This document shows, piece by piece, positions 1 to 6,404 of a stretch of DNA of 12,151 nucleotides. Each line of letters begins with the position of its first letter. Positions within the stretch are counted from its first letter, which is position 1. The position numbers and the translations under genes are program-made. Source of the DNA: Deltaproteobacteria bacterium (lineage in GTDB: Bacteria > Desulfobacterota > DSM-4660 > Desulfatiglandales > Desulfatiglandaceae); assembly GCA_013349725.1 (NCBI GenBank), contig DUZB01000005.1:14373-26523 (forward strand), written 5' to 3'. The notes beneath the pieces were generated by a model. The model was given only the letters and a program-made list of their open reading frames with translations, did no database searches and was not told where the DNA came from.

Positions 1-2309
1 ACCATTTTTCTGAGAAAAACGATTTTATCATTCCACTCCCTGACGGCCACATTAAAATTCTTCACCCTCGTCATGGTCGTAGCCAGTTCGGTCAGTTCAT
101 GATAGTGCGTGGCAAAAAGCGTTCGCACACCCTCCCCTTTGAGATCGTGGAGAGATTCCGCTACAGCCCAGGCGATACTTAAACCATCATACGTACTTGT
201 ACCCCTTCCAATTTCATCCAGTACCACCAGACTTTTTGCCCCGGCATGCCTCAATATGTTGGCCGTTTCATTCATCTCCACCATAAATGTACTTCGTCCC
301 CTTGCCAGGTCATCAGACGCCCCCACCCTGGTGAAAATGCGATCCACAATTCCTATGACAGCCTTTGAAGCCGGCACGAAACTCCCCATCTGCGCCATCA
401 GAACCGTAAGGGCGGTCTGCCTGAGGATGGTTGATTTACCGGCCATGTTCGGTCCCGTAATGATGATAATCTGCTGGTCTCCCGCGTTCAGATAAATATC
501 ATTGGGCACAAAATCTTCCTCTTTCACACTTAACTCTACAACGGGATGCCTGCCATCTACAATGTTTAATTCCAGGCTTTCGTTTATTTCAGGGCAGGTA
601 TAATTATGGTTTTCGGCCACCTCCCCGAGCCCCGCAAGCACATCAATAATCGACACTAATTCGGAAGTCTCCTTTATTCGCTGGTTCTCCCGTGCGATTT
701 TTTCCCTGATTTCTTCAAAAAGGTGCGCCTCCAGCTCAACCCTCCTCTCTTCCGCGCCAAGGACCTGGCTTTCTCTGATCTTGAGGGCTTCCGTAATATA
801 CCGCTCTCCGTTCACGAGAGTCTGCTTCCGCACATAATCAGGAGGCGCAAGATGAAGGTTCGATTTTGAAATTTCTATATAGTATCCGAAAACCCTGTTA
901 AATCCCACTTTCAGGTTTGAAATTCCTGTCCTCTCCCTTTCAGATACGGCAAATCCGGCAATCCAGCTTTTTCCGTCCCGACTCATGGAAACCAGATCAT
1001 CGAGGTCCCTGTTATATCCTTTCTTTATAAATCGCCCCTCTTTCATGGATAAAGGGGGTTCGTCATGGATAGACCCTTCAATAAGAGCGACAACATCTTC
1101 AAGGAGATCGATCCCGGAAGCAATATCCGAAAGAAGCGTGCTCGTGGATTGTTCCAACGATTTCCTGATGGACGGAAGAATGGCAAGGGAGGACTTGAGG
1201 GCCAGAAGATCTCTTGCGTTTGCCCGCTTCAAGCTGATCCGGCCGTTTAGTCGTCCTAAATCATAGATGCCTTTAAGATCGTCCCGCATTTCAGATCTGA
1301 AAAGGGGATTATCCTTGAAGCAGGCAACCGCGGCTAATCGTGCCCTGATGGCATCAACCTTCACGAGCGGGTATAATATCCAGTTTTTCAGAAGACGGCT
1401 GCCCATGGGTGTAACGGTCTTATGGAGGATATCAAAAAGAGTCCCCTTTACGGTTTGACGACTCATGGATCTGAGTAACTCCAGGTGGGTGCAGGTGGAG
1501 TCATCCAACACCATGAAGTCGGTCAGGTGATAAGAAACGATCTCTCTGATATGCGCGGGGAGGCCTCTTTGGGTATCTCTCAGATAGTGGACCAGGGCGC
1601 CGGCCGCGTGAATTCCCTGCACCATGTCCTGAAGACCGAATCCTGCCAGGGAACTGACTTTTAATTGTTCCTTCAAAAGCCCTTCCGACCTGTGCGGGTC
1701 AAAAAAATCCCCGTTGAGAATTTCCAGCCGATATCCGGAAAGCGCCTCCATCCCCGCAAGGCCGCTATGCTCGGGAATCAGAAGCTCGACAGGTCCTATC
1801 CTTGCGATCTCATCAAGAAGCTGTTCAAAAGAACGGATCTCCGTTACCCGGAATTCCCCCGTGGAAAGGTCCAGATGGGCGAGGCCGTACATTTCGTCGC
1901 CTTCCGATACGGAGGCCATGAAAATATTGGCCTTGTGATCCACCTCCTGCTCATCCACCACCACCCCCGGAGTGACCACCCTTACCACTTCTCTTTTGAC
2001 GATGCCCTTGCTTGCCTTGGGATCTTCCGTCTGCTCACAGATCGCGACTTTCACGCCACTATCCACCAGCTTGCCGATATAGGCCTTGTAAGCATGGTAG
2101 GGAATGCCGCACATGGGTATTTTCTCCCCTTTGTACGTTCCCCTCGCCGTGAGGGTAATTCCCAGAATTTTGGATGCCTGGACCGCATCGTCAAAAAACA
2201 TCTCATAAAAATCTCCCATGCGAAAAAATAAAATAGCATCCGGAAACGCTTCCTTGATGCTCAGATACTGTCTCAACATGGGAGTCATTTGATTGCGATC
2301 TTCTTTCAT
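1..2309 (-). CDS. mutS: DNA mismatch repair protein MutS (C-terminus beyond left edge)
   Basis: MutS recognises mismatches and small loops in newly replicated DNA and recruits MutL in the cytoplasm. About 769 residues are visible of a family length near 850-880, so only the C-terminal part is missing. The mismatch-reading motif GDFYE lies at residues 32-36 (F34 and E36 are the wedge pair). The connector, core and clamp regions follow without a frameshift that I could see. The ATPase has Walker A GPNMAGKST at about 619-627 and Walker B LVVLDEIGRGTS with D698/E699. The start at 2309 is chosen because it gives the expected MKEDRNQMTPMLRQY N-terminus and its ATG overlaps the lapB stop as ATGA, implying translational coupling. 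It is the last visible gene of the minus-strand operon. Identity is very secure. Confidence 0.97.
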   Translation of the reverse strand, partial: MKEDRNQMTPMLRQYLSIKEAFPDAILFFRMGDFYEMFFDDAVQASKILGITLTARGTYKGEKIPMCGIPYHAYKAYIGKLVDSGVKVAICEQTEDPKASKGIVKREVVRVVTPGVVVDEQEVDHKANIFMASVSEGDEMYGLAHLDLSTGEFRVTEIRSFEQLLDEIARIGPVELLIPEHSGLAGMEALSGYRLEILNGDFFDPHRSEGLLKEQLKVSSLAGFGLQDMVQGIHAAGALVHYLRDTQRGLPAHIREIVSYHLTDFMVLDDSTCTHLELLRSMSRQTVKGTLFDILHKTVTPMGSRLLKNWILYPLVKVDAIRARLAAVACFKDNPLFRSEMRDDLKGIYDLGRLNGRISLKRANARDLLALKSSLAILPSIRKSLEQSTSTLLSDIASGIDLLEDVVALIEGSIHDEPPLSMKEGRFIKKGYNRDLDDLVSMSRDGKSWIAGFAVSERERTGISNLKVGFNRVFGYYIEISKSNLHLAPPDYVRKQTLVNGERYITEALKIRESQVLGAEERRVELEAHLFEEIREKIARENQRIKETSELVSIIDVLAGLGEVAENHNYTCPEINESLELNIVDGRHPVVELSVKEEDFVPNDIYLNAGDQQIIIITGPNMAGKSTILRQTALTVLMAQMGSFVPASKAVIGIVDRIFTRVGASDDLARGRSTFMVEMNETANILRHAGAKSLVVLDEIGRGTSTYDGLSIAWAVAESLHDLKGEGVRTLFATHYHELTELATTMTRVKNFNVAVREWNDKIVFLRKM

Positions 2310-3523
2310 TCCTTGCTTTCAACCACGACCACCGAGGAATCAACCAGACCGATAGTATCCCACATATTGCACTGGGGGCACCTCCACTGAAGATCGTCCG
2401 GTTCAAAACCACACTGGGAGCACTGGAAACGGAGATATGGCATATTCAGAAGGGAGAGAATTTCCACGTAATCGGCGACGATCTCCTTTTCTTTCCCGTG
2501 ACTGATCAGGATCTCCCCTTTAAATCTCCTGGCCTCCCAGAACGTGGGATCCAGTTCAAGAGCGTTTTCAGCCTCTTTCAGGGCCCCATTCACATCATTT
2601 TCGTTATAGAGGTATCTCGCCAGCGCCATATGGGTAAAGGCATCCTTGTTGGAGCTGGCGCATTCTTTCAGAAAATCTTCTACCGGCTTCAGGTTTCTCA
2701 TTCTGGAGTAGGCCCCCTCTAATCTGCGGTAGGCCAGAAAAGTGAACTGGGGAGCGATTGCCACCACTTTTTTCCATGTGGAAATAGCTTTTTCGTACTC
2801 TTCCCTCGCAAAGAAAAGATCTCCCAAGTGGAGATAGGCGTCGACGCAACCTTTATACGTGCTTATTGCCTTTCCAAAAAAAACCTTTGCCCGGTTTAAA
2901 TCCCCTTCCATCTGGCAGATTTTTCCATTTTCCACCAGGTAATGGGCAAGAATATGACTAAAATCTTTCCTGCTGATCCTTGCAATCTTCTGTCTTGTGA
3001 TGTAGGCATTATCCCAGTCCTTCAGCTCTTCATAGATTCGCTCCAGTTCTTCAAAGGTTTCCACATCATTGGGGCGTTTCTGCGTTACTTGAAGAAATGT
3101 CTTGAGCGCCCTGTTCAGGAATCCCCCTTTCCTGTAATCTTTTCCAAGATCGAGAAGCGCCCTTATTTTTATCTGTTCATCGATGTTCGGTCTTAAGATA
3201 ATGTTCTGCCGGATACGAATGGCACGATCAATATCTCCTTTTGACCTGTAGAGATTTCCAAGCGCCACATAGGTTTCAATGGTATTGGAATTCACCTGAA
3301 CCGACTTGGTGAATTCTTCTATGGCCTGGTCCCGATCGTCGGAGAGCAGAAACTGTATCCCCTTGAAAAAAGACTTATCTCCGGTTTCAGCTGCAATGCC
3401 GGCCCTTTCCCTGGATTTTCGAAAATACCCCATTAGGGCAACACCGATAAGGACGACGATGAAAATCGCCAGCAATATCTGAAGGGCGGGGGTATCAGTA
3501 AACCATTGCCATGTGGATTGCAT
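2306..3523 (-). CDS. lapB: LapB (YciM) lipopolysaccharide assembly regulator, TPR plus rubredoxin-like domain
   Basis: In enterobacteria LapB is an inner-membrane protein that presents LpxC to the FtsH protease and so balances lipopolysaccharide against phospholipid synthesis. The 405-residue product has one N-terminal membrane segment (about 13-33) and a basic stop (FRKSRER). A long array of tetratricopeptide repeats fills about 48-350 (for example IETYVALGNLYRSKGD and VDAYLHLGDLFFAREE). The C-terminal metal-binding knuckle pair is C368-x2-C371 and C382-x2-C385 (FQCSQCGF, WRCPQCNMW), as in E. coli LapB. It starts 5 bases after the lapA stop, with AGGA about 10 bases upstream, and its TGA overlaps the mutS ATG. 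Domain order, length and lapA linkage make the identity strong; LpxC control in this organism is inferred from the family. Confidence 0.93.
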   Translation of the reverse strand: MQSTWQWFTDTPALQILLAIFIVVLIGVALMGYFRKSRERAGIAAETGDKSFFKGIQFLLSDDRDQAIEEFTKSVQVNSNTIETYVALGNLYRSKGDIDRAIRIRQNIILRPNIDEQIKIRALLDLGKDYRKGGFLNRALKTFLQVTQKRPNDVETFEELERIYEELKDWDNAYITRQKIARISRKDFSHILAHYLVENGKICQMEGDLNRAKVFFGKAISTYKGCVDAYLHLGDLFFAREEYEKAISTWKKVVAIAPQFTFLAYRRLEGAYSRMRNLKPVEDFLKECASSNKDAFTHMALARYLYNENDVNGALKEAENALELDPTFWEARRFKGEILISHGKEKEIVADYVEILSLLNMPYLRFQCSQCGFEPDDLQWRCPQCNMWDTIGLVDSSVVVVESKE

Positions 3524-3528
3524 CTGGG

Positions 3529-3879
3529 CTAATCCTGCGCTTCAGCAAGCTTTTCCGGTTCCATATCCCGGGTCGTTACGGGTAAATTCCTCAGGGAGTT
3601 CAACTCCTTTTCCTTTTCCCTGACTTCTTTTGTCAAAGAGTTGAGCTCTTTTTTGATACTGAGACGCTCGCCAATGCCGTAAACCCACACTGCTATAACA
3701 CCCACCAGAAACGCGATAATGGCAATCATAAAAACAGACATTCCGTCTGTGTCATGCTCAAAAAAGAACAGATGCGCCTTGAAACTTATGGGTGTTGATA
3801 ACGCGGCGTAGTTTTGAACAGCCAGAACTACAACAACAAGCAAAAACAGGATAACCACAATCACTTTTAAATGTCTCAT
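3529..3879 (-). CDS. lapA: LapA domain-containing inner-membrane protein
   Basis: LapA (YciS) is a small membrane partner of LapB in lipopolysaccharide assembly. The 116-residue product has two hydrophobic segments (about 5-22 and 47-68) separated by a loop that carries the family-typical VQNYAALSTPISF. A charged helix rich in K/E (about 72-98) is probably a cytoplasmic coiled coil. The reading frame stays open upstream to 3993, but the start at 3879 is preferred because GGAGG sits 6 bases before it and the hydrophobic segment then begins at residue 5, as usual. The stop is 5 bases before the lapB start. The 70-base gap to the upstream phosphodiesterase gene holds only a weak 5-base hairpin (3916-3929), so cotranscription is likely. 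Confidence 0.88.
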   Translation of the reverse strand: MRHLKVIVVILFLLVVVVLAVQNYAALSTPISFKAHLFFFEHDTDGMSVFMIAIIAFLVGVIAVWVYGIGERLSIKKELNSLTKEVREKEKELNSLRNLPVTTRDMEPEKLAEAQD

Positions 3880-3885
3880 TCCCCG

Positions 3886-3890
3886 CCTCC
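3886..3890 (-). promoter_or_regulatory. Ribosome binding site fixing the lapA start
   Basis: GGAGG on the minus strand ends 6 bases before the ATG at 3879. This strong site decides between the short start and the 38-residue longer open frame, which has no comparable site and would precede the membrane segment with an unusual basic leader. Confidence 0.8.
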
Positions 3891-3949
3891 ATAGTAATTT
3901 ATTAATTTCTATAACTCTTCGATAGAAGACCCTTTTCAAATTTACACAT

Positions 3950-4426
3950 TCATATCGGAATAATCGTTCCCGAAACTGTCTCTCCAAATTCAAGGATTCC
4001 GATGGAATGCACTCCGGATGAACTGTAACCGGTAGCCGTGCCGGGGTTGAAGAAAAGAATTCCGTCTTTCAAATGGTTGGCCGCTTTATGAGAATGACCA
4101 TAGACGATTACGTCAACATCATGAAAAAGCGGCTGTATCCTCTCTTCCAGTCCCTCGGAGGAGCCCCATCCATGAATAAGCCCGACCCGGTGTTTTCCAA
4201 TATTCAACACCTTTCTGTCGGGCAGAATGGCCCTCATCTCAAGGGGATCCATATTGCCGTAAACCCCGTGGAACAGCCCCTTTTCCAAAAATTCCACCAC
4301 ATTCACAGAGACAATATCCCCTGCATGGATGATCAGGTCCACACCGGACAGGTATTGATCGTAAATTCGTTGAAAATCGTGTGTCATGCCTCTCAGATGG
4401 GTATCTGATACGACTCCTGCTTTCAT
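3950..4426 (-). CDS. YfcE/MJ0936-family metallophosphodiesterase
   Basis: A single-domain calcineurin-like phosphoesterase of 158 residues, the usual size of the YfcE/MJ0936 group, which hydrolyses phosphodiester bonds with a two-metal centre. All metal-ligand motifs are visible: D8-T-H10 (VVSDTH), D37 (HAGD), N58 (GNMD), H85 (LIHGWG) and the G-H-S-H motif with H111 and H113, followed by NPGT (127-130). The open frame continues upstream to 4732, but the family always begins M-K-x-G-V-V-S-D-T-H, so 4426 is chosen. AGGAGG lies 13 bases upstream, slightly far, with a nearer GGAG-like overlap. It appears to head the operon containing lapA-lapB-mutS. The physiological substrate cannot be told from sequence. 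Confidence 0.92.
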   Translation of the reverse strand: MKAGVVSDTHLRGMTHDFQRIYDQYLSGVDLIIHAGDIVSVNVVEFLEKGLFHGVYGNMDPLEMRAILPDRKVLNIGKHRVGLIHGWGSSEGLEERIQPLFHDVDVIVYGHSHKAANHLKDGILFFNPGTATGYSSSGVHSIGILEFGETVSGTIIPI

Positions 4427-4683
4427 CCTTTGATCCGCTCCTCCTGATTTAATGGAAATAACCGTAGATGAGTATACCGATCTGGATGAAAAAGACAAGC
4501 CATAATCCCCGGACGGACCGATTCTTATTTCTCTTTTCCTACTCTGAGCAACTATTCTCGTTTCCACCCACAAATAGCCCTTTTCTCTCCGAACCGCAGG
4601 TTTTCCGAAAAAGAGAGAGGGAGAAGGGACAGGTAAATCATTAATTTTTTGCAACGCTTTCAGAAAGCCGCTTGAGGGAATAG
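4427..4683. other. Intergenic region upstream of the phosphodiesterase operon
   Basis: About 257 bases between the divergent phosphodiesterase gene and the HigA-like remnant. The minus-strand frame of the phosphodiesterase stays open across it, but the encoded residues show no conserved pattern and precede the canonical N-terminus. It contains the candidate promoter at 4471-4498. I see no RNA gene or repeat. Confidence 0.6.
4471..4498 (-). promoter_or_regulatory. Candidate sigma70-like promoter for the phosphodiesterase-lapA-lapB-mutS operon
   Basis: On the minus strand TTGTCT (4498-4493, 4 of 6 to TTGACA) and TATACT (4476-4471, 5 of 6 to TATAAT) are separated by 16 bases. Transcription would begin near 4464, giving a leader of about 37 bases before the ATG at 4426. 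This is pattern matching only. Confidence 0.45.
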
Positions 4684-4956
4684 ATGCCATCCATCGCCTT
4701 TCTTCAAGCCCAAAATGGATATTCATCGACATTGATCGATTCTGTGAGTGAAAAGTCAGACCCGGTCAAAGAATCATTGATTGATATACTGGGAACCTTG
4801 GTCAAGGATTATGAGGATCGAAATATTCCGGAACCGGAAGGCGATCTAATCGGAAGTCTGAAGTATTTGATGGCCGAGCATGGAATACAACAAAGAGATC
4901 TAAAAATCCGTGGTCCAAAAGGTAAGGTCATGAATTTCTCTTTTGTCCAGTCTTAA
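4684..4956 (+). pseudogene. Truncated HigA-like antitoxin remnant
   Basis: A 90-residue open frame with GAGGG six bases before its ATG. Residues from about 30 resemble HigA-family antitoxins: LIDILGTLVKDYEDRNIPEPEGD matches the helix leading to the conserved LvxxYE..h.pi.pPdP segment. IGSLKYLMAEHGIQQRDL then matches the first helices of the helix-turn-helix domain (I-x-F-x-M-e-x-x-g-l-x-q-x-D-L). After that HigA proteins normally continue with a recognition helix around VSEVLNGKR; here the frame reads RGPKGKVMNF and stops, so about 35-40 residues including the DNA-contacting half are missing. No HigB toxin gene is visible on either side. The first 25 residues are antisense to phosphodiesterase upstream DNA and may not be native. 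Family assignment is by remembered pattern; moderate confidence. Confidence 0.5.
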
Positions 4957-4989
4957 GTTGTCGCAATGTTATATTTTAATATCCGAAAG

Positions 4990-5166
4990 TCATGTAAAAG
5001 AGAATCCATCTCGATCTATTAGCTTGACCAAACCGTCATGATGATCGGTTATGATCCTGCACGGACATTTACGGCCTTCACGCGGGTCATCTTGCGCTGA
5101 AGCAACGGATGCGAATGCGAAAAGAAACAGTGCGATAATTGCAGTGATTGCTGCTGACTTTTTCAT
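4990..5166 (-). CDS. Small secreted peptide with CPC motif
   Basis: A 58-residue gene that I do not recognise. AGGAGG ends 7 bases before the ATG. The first 24 residues are a clear Sec signal peptide: MKKSAA start, a hydrophobic core (ITAIIALFLFAFA) and the cleavage site VASA followed by QDD. The mature part, about 34 residues, is polar, with DDPREGRKCPCRI containing Cys34-Pro-Cys36, then two histidines (DHHDG) and a LVKLIDRDG stretch. The adjacent cysteines could bind metal or form an intermolecular disulfide; this is speculation. It starts 18 bases after the stop of the truncated nucleotidyltransferase on the same strand, so it may be cotranscribed. The signal peptide and ribosome site together make a real gene likely despite its size. 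Confidence 0.72.
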   Translation of the reverse strand: MKKSAAITAIIALFLFAFASVASAQDDPREGRKCPCRIITDHHDGLVKLIDRDGFSFT

Positions 5167-5173
5167 GGTTTTT

Positions 5174-5179
5174 CCTCCT
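5174..5179 (-). promoter_or_regulatory. Ribosome binding site of the small secreted peptide gene
   Basis: Perfect AGGAGG on the minus strand, 7 bases before the ATG at 5166. It is the main support, with the signal peptide, for calling this short gene. Confidence 0.75.
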
Positions 5180-5184
5180 TTGTC

Positions 5185-5481
5185 TCAGGCAGGATACAGG
5201 AACCTCTGCTCATTCGCGTGATTGGTGTTATTCGTGGTCGAAAAAAGCGCTTTCATATTCTTTCTCTGTTTCGGGGTGGTACACGGCCATTGGGTAGTGA
5301 ATATTTGGCTCATAAATGGCTTGTTCCTGGGAAAAACATCCGCTTCCACGGAGGGGAGAAACTCGTCCGATATATCCGGAAACTCTGCAAAGATAGAAGT
5401 GCTCCCAAGGACGATGAGTTCCTTGTCGTCAGCGATGCTCCCCGCGGCCCTGATAATATGTTCCAGCTTCAAACGATTCAT
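5185..5481 (-). pseudogene. Truncated DUF6036-like nucleotidyltransferase
   Basis: The first 55 or so residues resemble the DUF6036 / AbiEii-like nucleotidyltransferase group: MNRLKLEHIIRAAGSIADDKELIVLGSTSI carries the G26-S27 of the nucleotidyltransferase fold, and VEADVFPRN (45-53) carries the acidic metal-binding part. Family members run on for well over 100 further residues. Here the sequence after RNKPF turns into a low-quality tail (TTQWPCTTPKQRKNM and beyond) and stops at residue 98. The tail ends in a 9-base tandem repeat (5212-5238), suggesting a deletion or rearrangement joined foreign DNA to the N-terminal fragment. The start at 5481 has AGGTGG upstream and lies inside the upstream gene (53-base overlap). 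Catalytic activity is unlikely. Confidence 0.6.
5212..5238 (+). repeat. Degenerate 9-base tandem repeat (ATTCGTGTT-like)
   Basis: Three consecutive 9-base units: ATTCGCGTG at 5212, ATTGGTGTT at 5221 and ATTCGTGGT at 5230. They sit at the broken 3' end of the nucleotidyltransferase remnant, next to the secreted peptide gene. Short, degenerate and easily overlooked; period 9 is clear by eye. Confidence 0.6.
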
Positions 5482-5770
5482 AGATTTTCCACCTTTCCCT
5501 GGAGGTCAGTATTCCGCAAAACGGGCTGGATTGCCGCAAATGCCGTCCCTTTTCATCGGGCGAAACCATCACATCAATGATATTATCTACAGGACTGTCT
5601 AAGATTTTTTGCCACTCCATCAAAACAGGAATCTCTCCGTTTTCATCGATCCATCGATCGAGGTTTTCGCGGACCATTGAGATAAGCTCGGGTCTGGCGC
5701 GCAGACGTTTGGCTACCTCCCGATGAAGCGTAATGCTTCTCTCTTCCAGTCGCCTATGATCTGACCACAT
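5429..5770 (-). CDS. Conserved partner protein of a DUF6036-like nucleotidyltransferase
   Basis: A 113-residue, mostly helical, charged protein. The patterns RRLEERSITLHREVAKRL (6-23), RENLDRW (34-40) and HLRQSSPFCGILTSRERWKIY (78-98) match, from memory, a family of unnamed proteins regularly encoded just upstream of DUF6036-type nucleotidyltransferases. The pair is organised like a toxin-antitoxin module, with the small protein as a possible antitoxin; this role is inferred, not shown. AAGG lies about 7 bases before the ATG at 5770. Its last 17 codons overlap the nucleotidyltransferase start in another frame, so the two are translationally linked. This gene appears intact although its partner is truncated. 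Promoter boxes upstream were not convincing. Confidence 0.6.
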   Translation of the reverse strand: MWSDHRRLEERSITLHREVAKRLRARPELISMVRENLDRWIDENGEIPVLMEWQKILDSPVDNIIDVMVSPDEKGRHLRQSSPFCGILTSRERWKIYESFEAGTYYQGRGEHR

Positions 5771-5823
5771 GATATTCCCTTCATCGATAATTAATACCTA
5801 AAACCTGCATTCAGACCTCAATC

Positions 5824-5904
5824 TTCTGACAGGATCAACAGGATTAACGGGATAAAACAAAAAAGGTTATAAGTATCCTGAAAATCACGTAAATCCTGTC
5901 AAAA
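5824..5904. repeat. Inverted repeat made of 9-base units
   Basis: The left arm (5824-5854) contains TGACAGGATCAACAGGATTA and its continuation as tandem 9-base units at 5832, 5841 and 5850. The right arm (5874-5904), read on the minus strand, begins TTTTGACAGGATTTACGTGA and follows the same spacing of GGAT/GAT blocks. The arms match at most positions over 31 bases, with a 19-base centre. The structure lies about 55 bases upstream of the start of the module at 5770. It may be a pair of opposed short tandem repeats or a remnant mobile element; no ORF is inside. Confidence 0.55.
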
Positions 5905-5958
5905 TAACCCGGTAAGAATGGTTCGCTACATCAAAATTAGACATTCATTTGAAAGCGT

Positions 5959-6071
5959 CGTCATTCCGGGCATGACCGCCGTCTTTTTGGCGGGCATGAC
6001 CCGGAATCCAGGAATTTGGTGCAGACAAACTGGATTCCCGCGTTCGCGGGAATGACGTGGCTGGGGTGGCA
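5959..6071. mobile_element. Miniature hairpin repeat element, copy 1 (MITE/REP-like)
   Basis: Begins CGTCATTCC and its core ends GGAATGACG at 6057, giving 9-base terminal inverted repeats; similarity to copy 2 extends to 6071 (TGGGGTGGCA). Inside are two hairpins. The first pairs ATTCCGGG with CCCGGAAT around an inner CCGCC/GGCGG stem and a T-rich loop. The second is ATTCCCGCG, TT, CGCGGGAAT (6034-6053). It has no coding capacity. It is about 90 percent identical by eye to 8291-8402, which has one base less in the middle. The ends resemble the widespread GTCATTCCCGCG-type elements of proteobacteria; mobility would need a transposase elsewhere. Confidence 0.8.
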
Positions 6072-6093
6072 TTAGTATTTTCATCGTAAAACC

Positions 6094-6133
6094 CCACAAC
6101 ATGTATGCTTATGTGAAGCATTACATGTAGTGG
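6094..6133. repeat. 40-base near-perfect palindrome
   Basis: Left arm CCACAACATGTATGCTT pairs with right arm AAGCATTACATGTAGTGG around a 5-base loop (ATGTG). The stem has 16 base pairs, one A-A mismatch and one bulged T. No T-run follows on the plus strand, so it is not a canonical terminator for that direction. It lies 22 bases after copy 1 of the hairpin element and about 200 bases before the promoter at 6332. It may be a regulatory stem-loop, a protein-binding palindrome or another repeat; function unknown. Confidence 0.6.
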
Positions 6134-6331
6134 AAAGAAGACCATTAATAGCCCCATCAGAAGAAATTATCAATACATTTGAGTCCCTTCTTTTGCAAGA
6201 CATCTCCCATTTCTGAAAAAGAGGGTTTCAGGGTTCTGGTTAGATTTTTTTGTTTTCTTTTTTAAACCCTTTCTCACCTCGCAGGGCGAAATGAGAAACG
6301 ACCAGGGCCAATAGTTGATGCAAAATCTCAT
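6134..6331. other. Noncoding stretch upstream of the zinc-ribbon gene promoter
   Basis: No credible gene on either strand. It holds a T-rich tract (about 6245-6263) without an adjacent strong stem and a small stem CTGAAA/TTTCAG near 6213-6231. Nothing else was recognised. Confidence 0.5.
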
Positions 6332-6360
6332 TTGACGCGAGGAATCACTTGATGTATAAA
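6332..6360 (+). promoter_or_regulatory. Sigma70-like promoter for the zinc-ribbon/Liv transporter operon
   Basis: TTGACG (6332-6337, 5 of 6) and TATAAA (6355-6360, 5 of 6) are separated by exactly 17 bases. Transcription would start near 6367, leaving a leader of about 38 bases before the ATG at 6405. It is the best promoter match in the window and lies in the correct place to drive the plus-strand operon. No operator was identified. Confidence 0.7.
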
Positions 6361-6404
6361 CATTATTCTTCATTTTGACAAAGAACTTCCGGGAGAGAGA
6401 ACGT

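Noticed and set aside
109..2231. Several plus-strand open frames opposite mutS
   Set aside because: They are shadows of a continuous, motif-complete MutS frame on the minus strand.
4452..4505. Plus-strand peptide MEITVDEYTDLDEKDKP as a possible toxin N-terminal fragment next to the HigA-like remnant
   Set aside because: Only 17 codons, no ribosome site, and the likeness to Gp49-type HigB starts is too slight to support a claim.
4427..4732. Longer phosphodiesterase starting at 4732 (260 residues)
   Set aside because: The extra 102 residues show no conserved motif, and the family N-terminus M-K-x-G-V-V-S-D-T-H begins exactly at 4426; a promoter candidate also lies inside the extension.
5218..5602. 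Plus-strand open frames of 120 and 126 residues opposite the nucleotidyltransferase module
   Set aside because: No ribosome site or recognisable motif, and the minus-strand genes here have family-like sequence and ribosome sites.
6213..6276. Possible rho-independent terminator (GGGTTT and AAACCC arms with a T-rich tract)
   Set aside because: The arms are about 35 bases apart with the T-run inside the loop, which is not terminator geometry.
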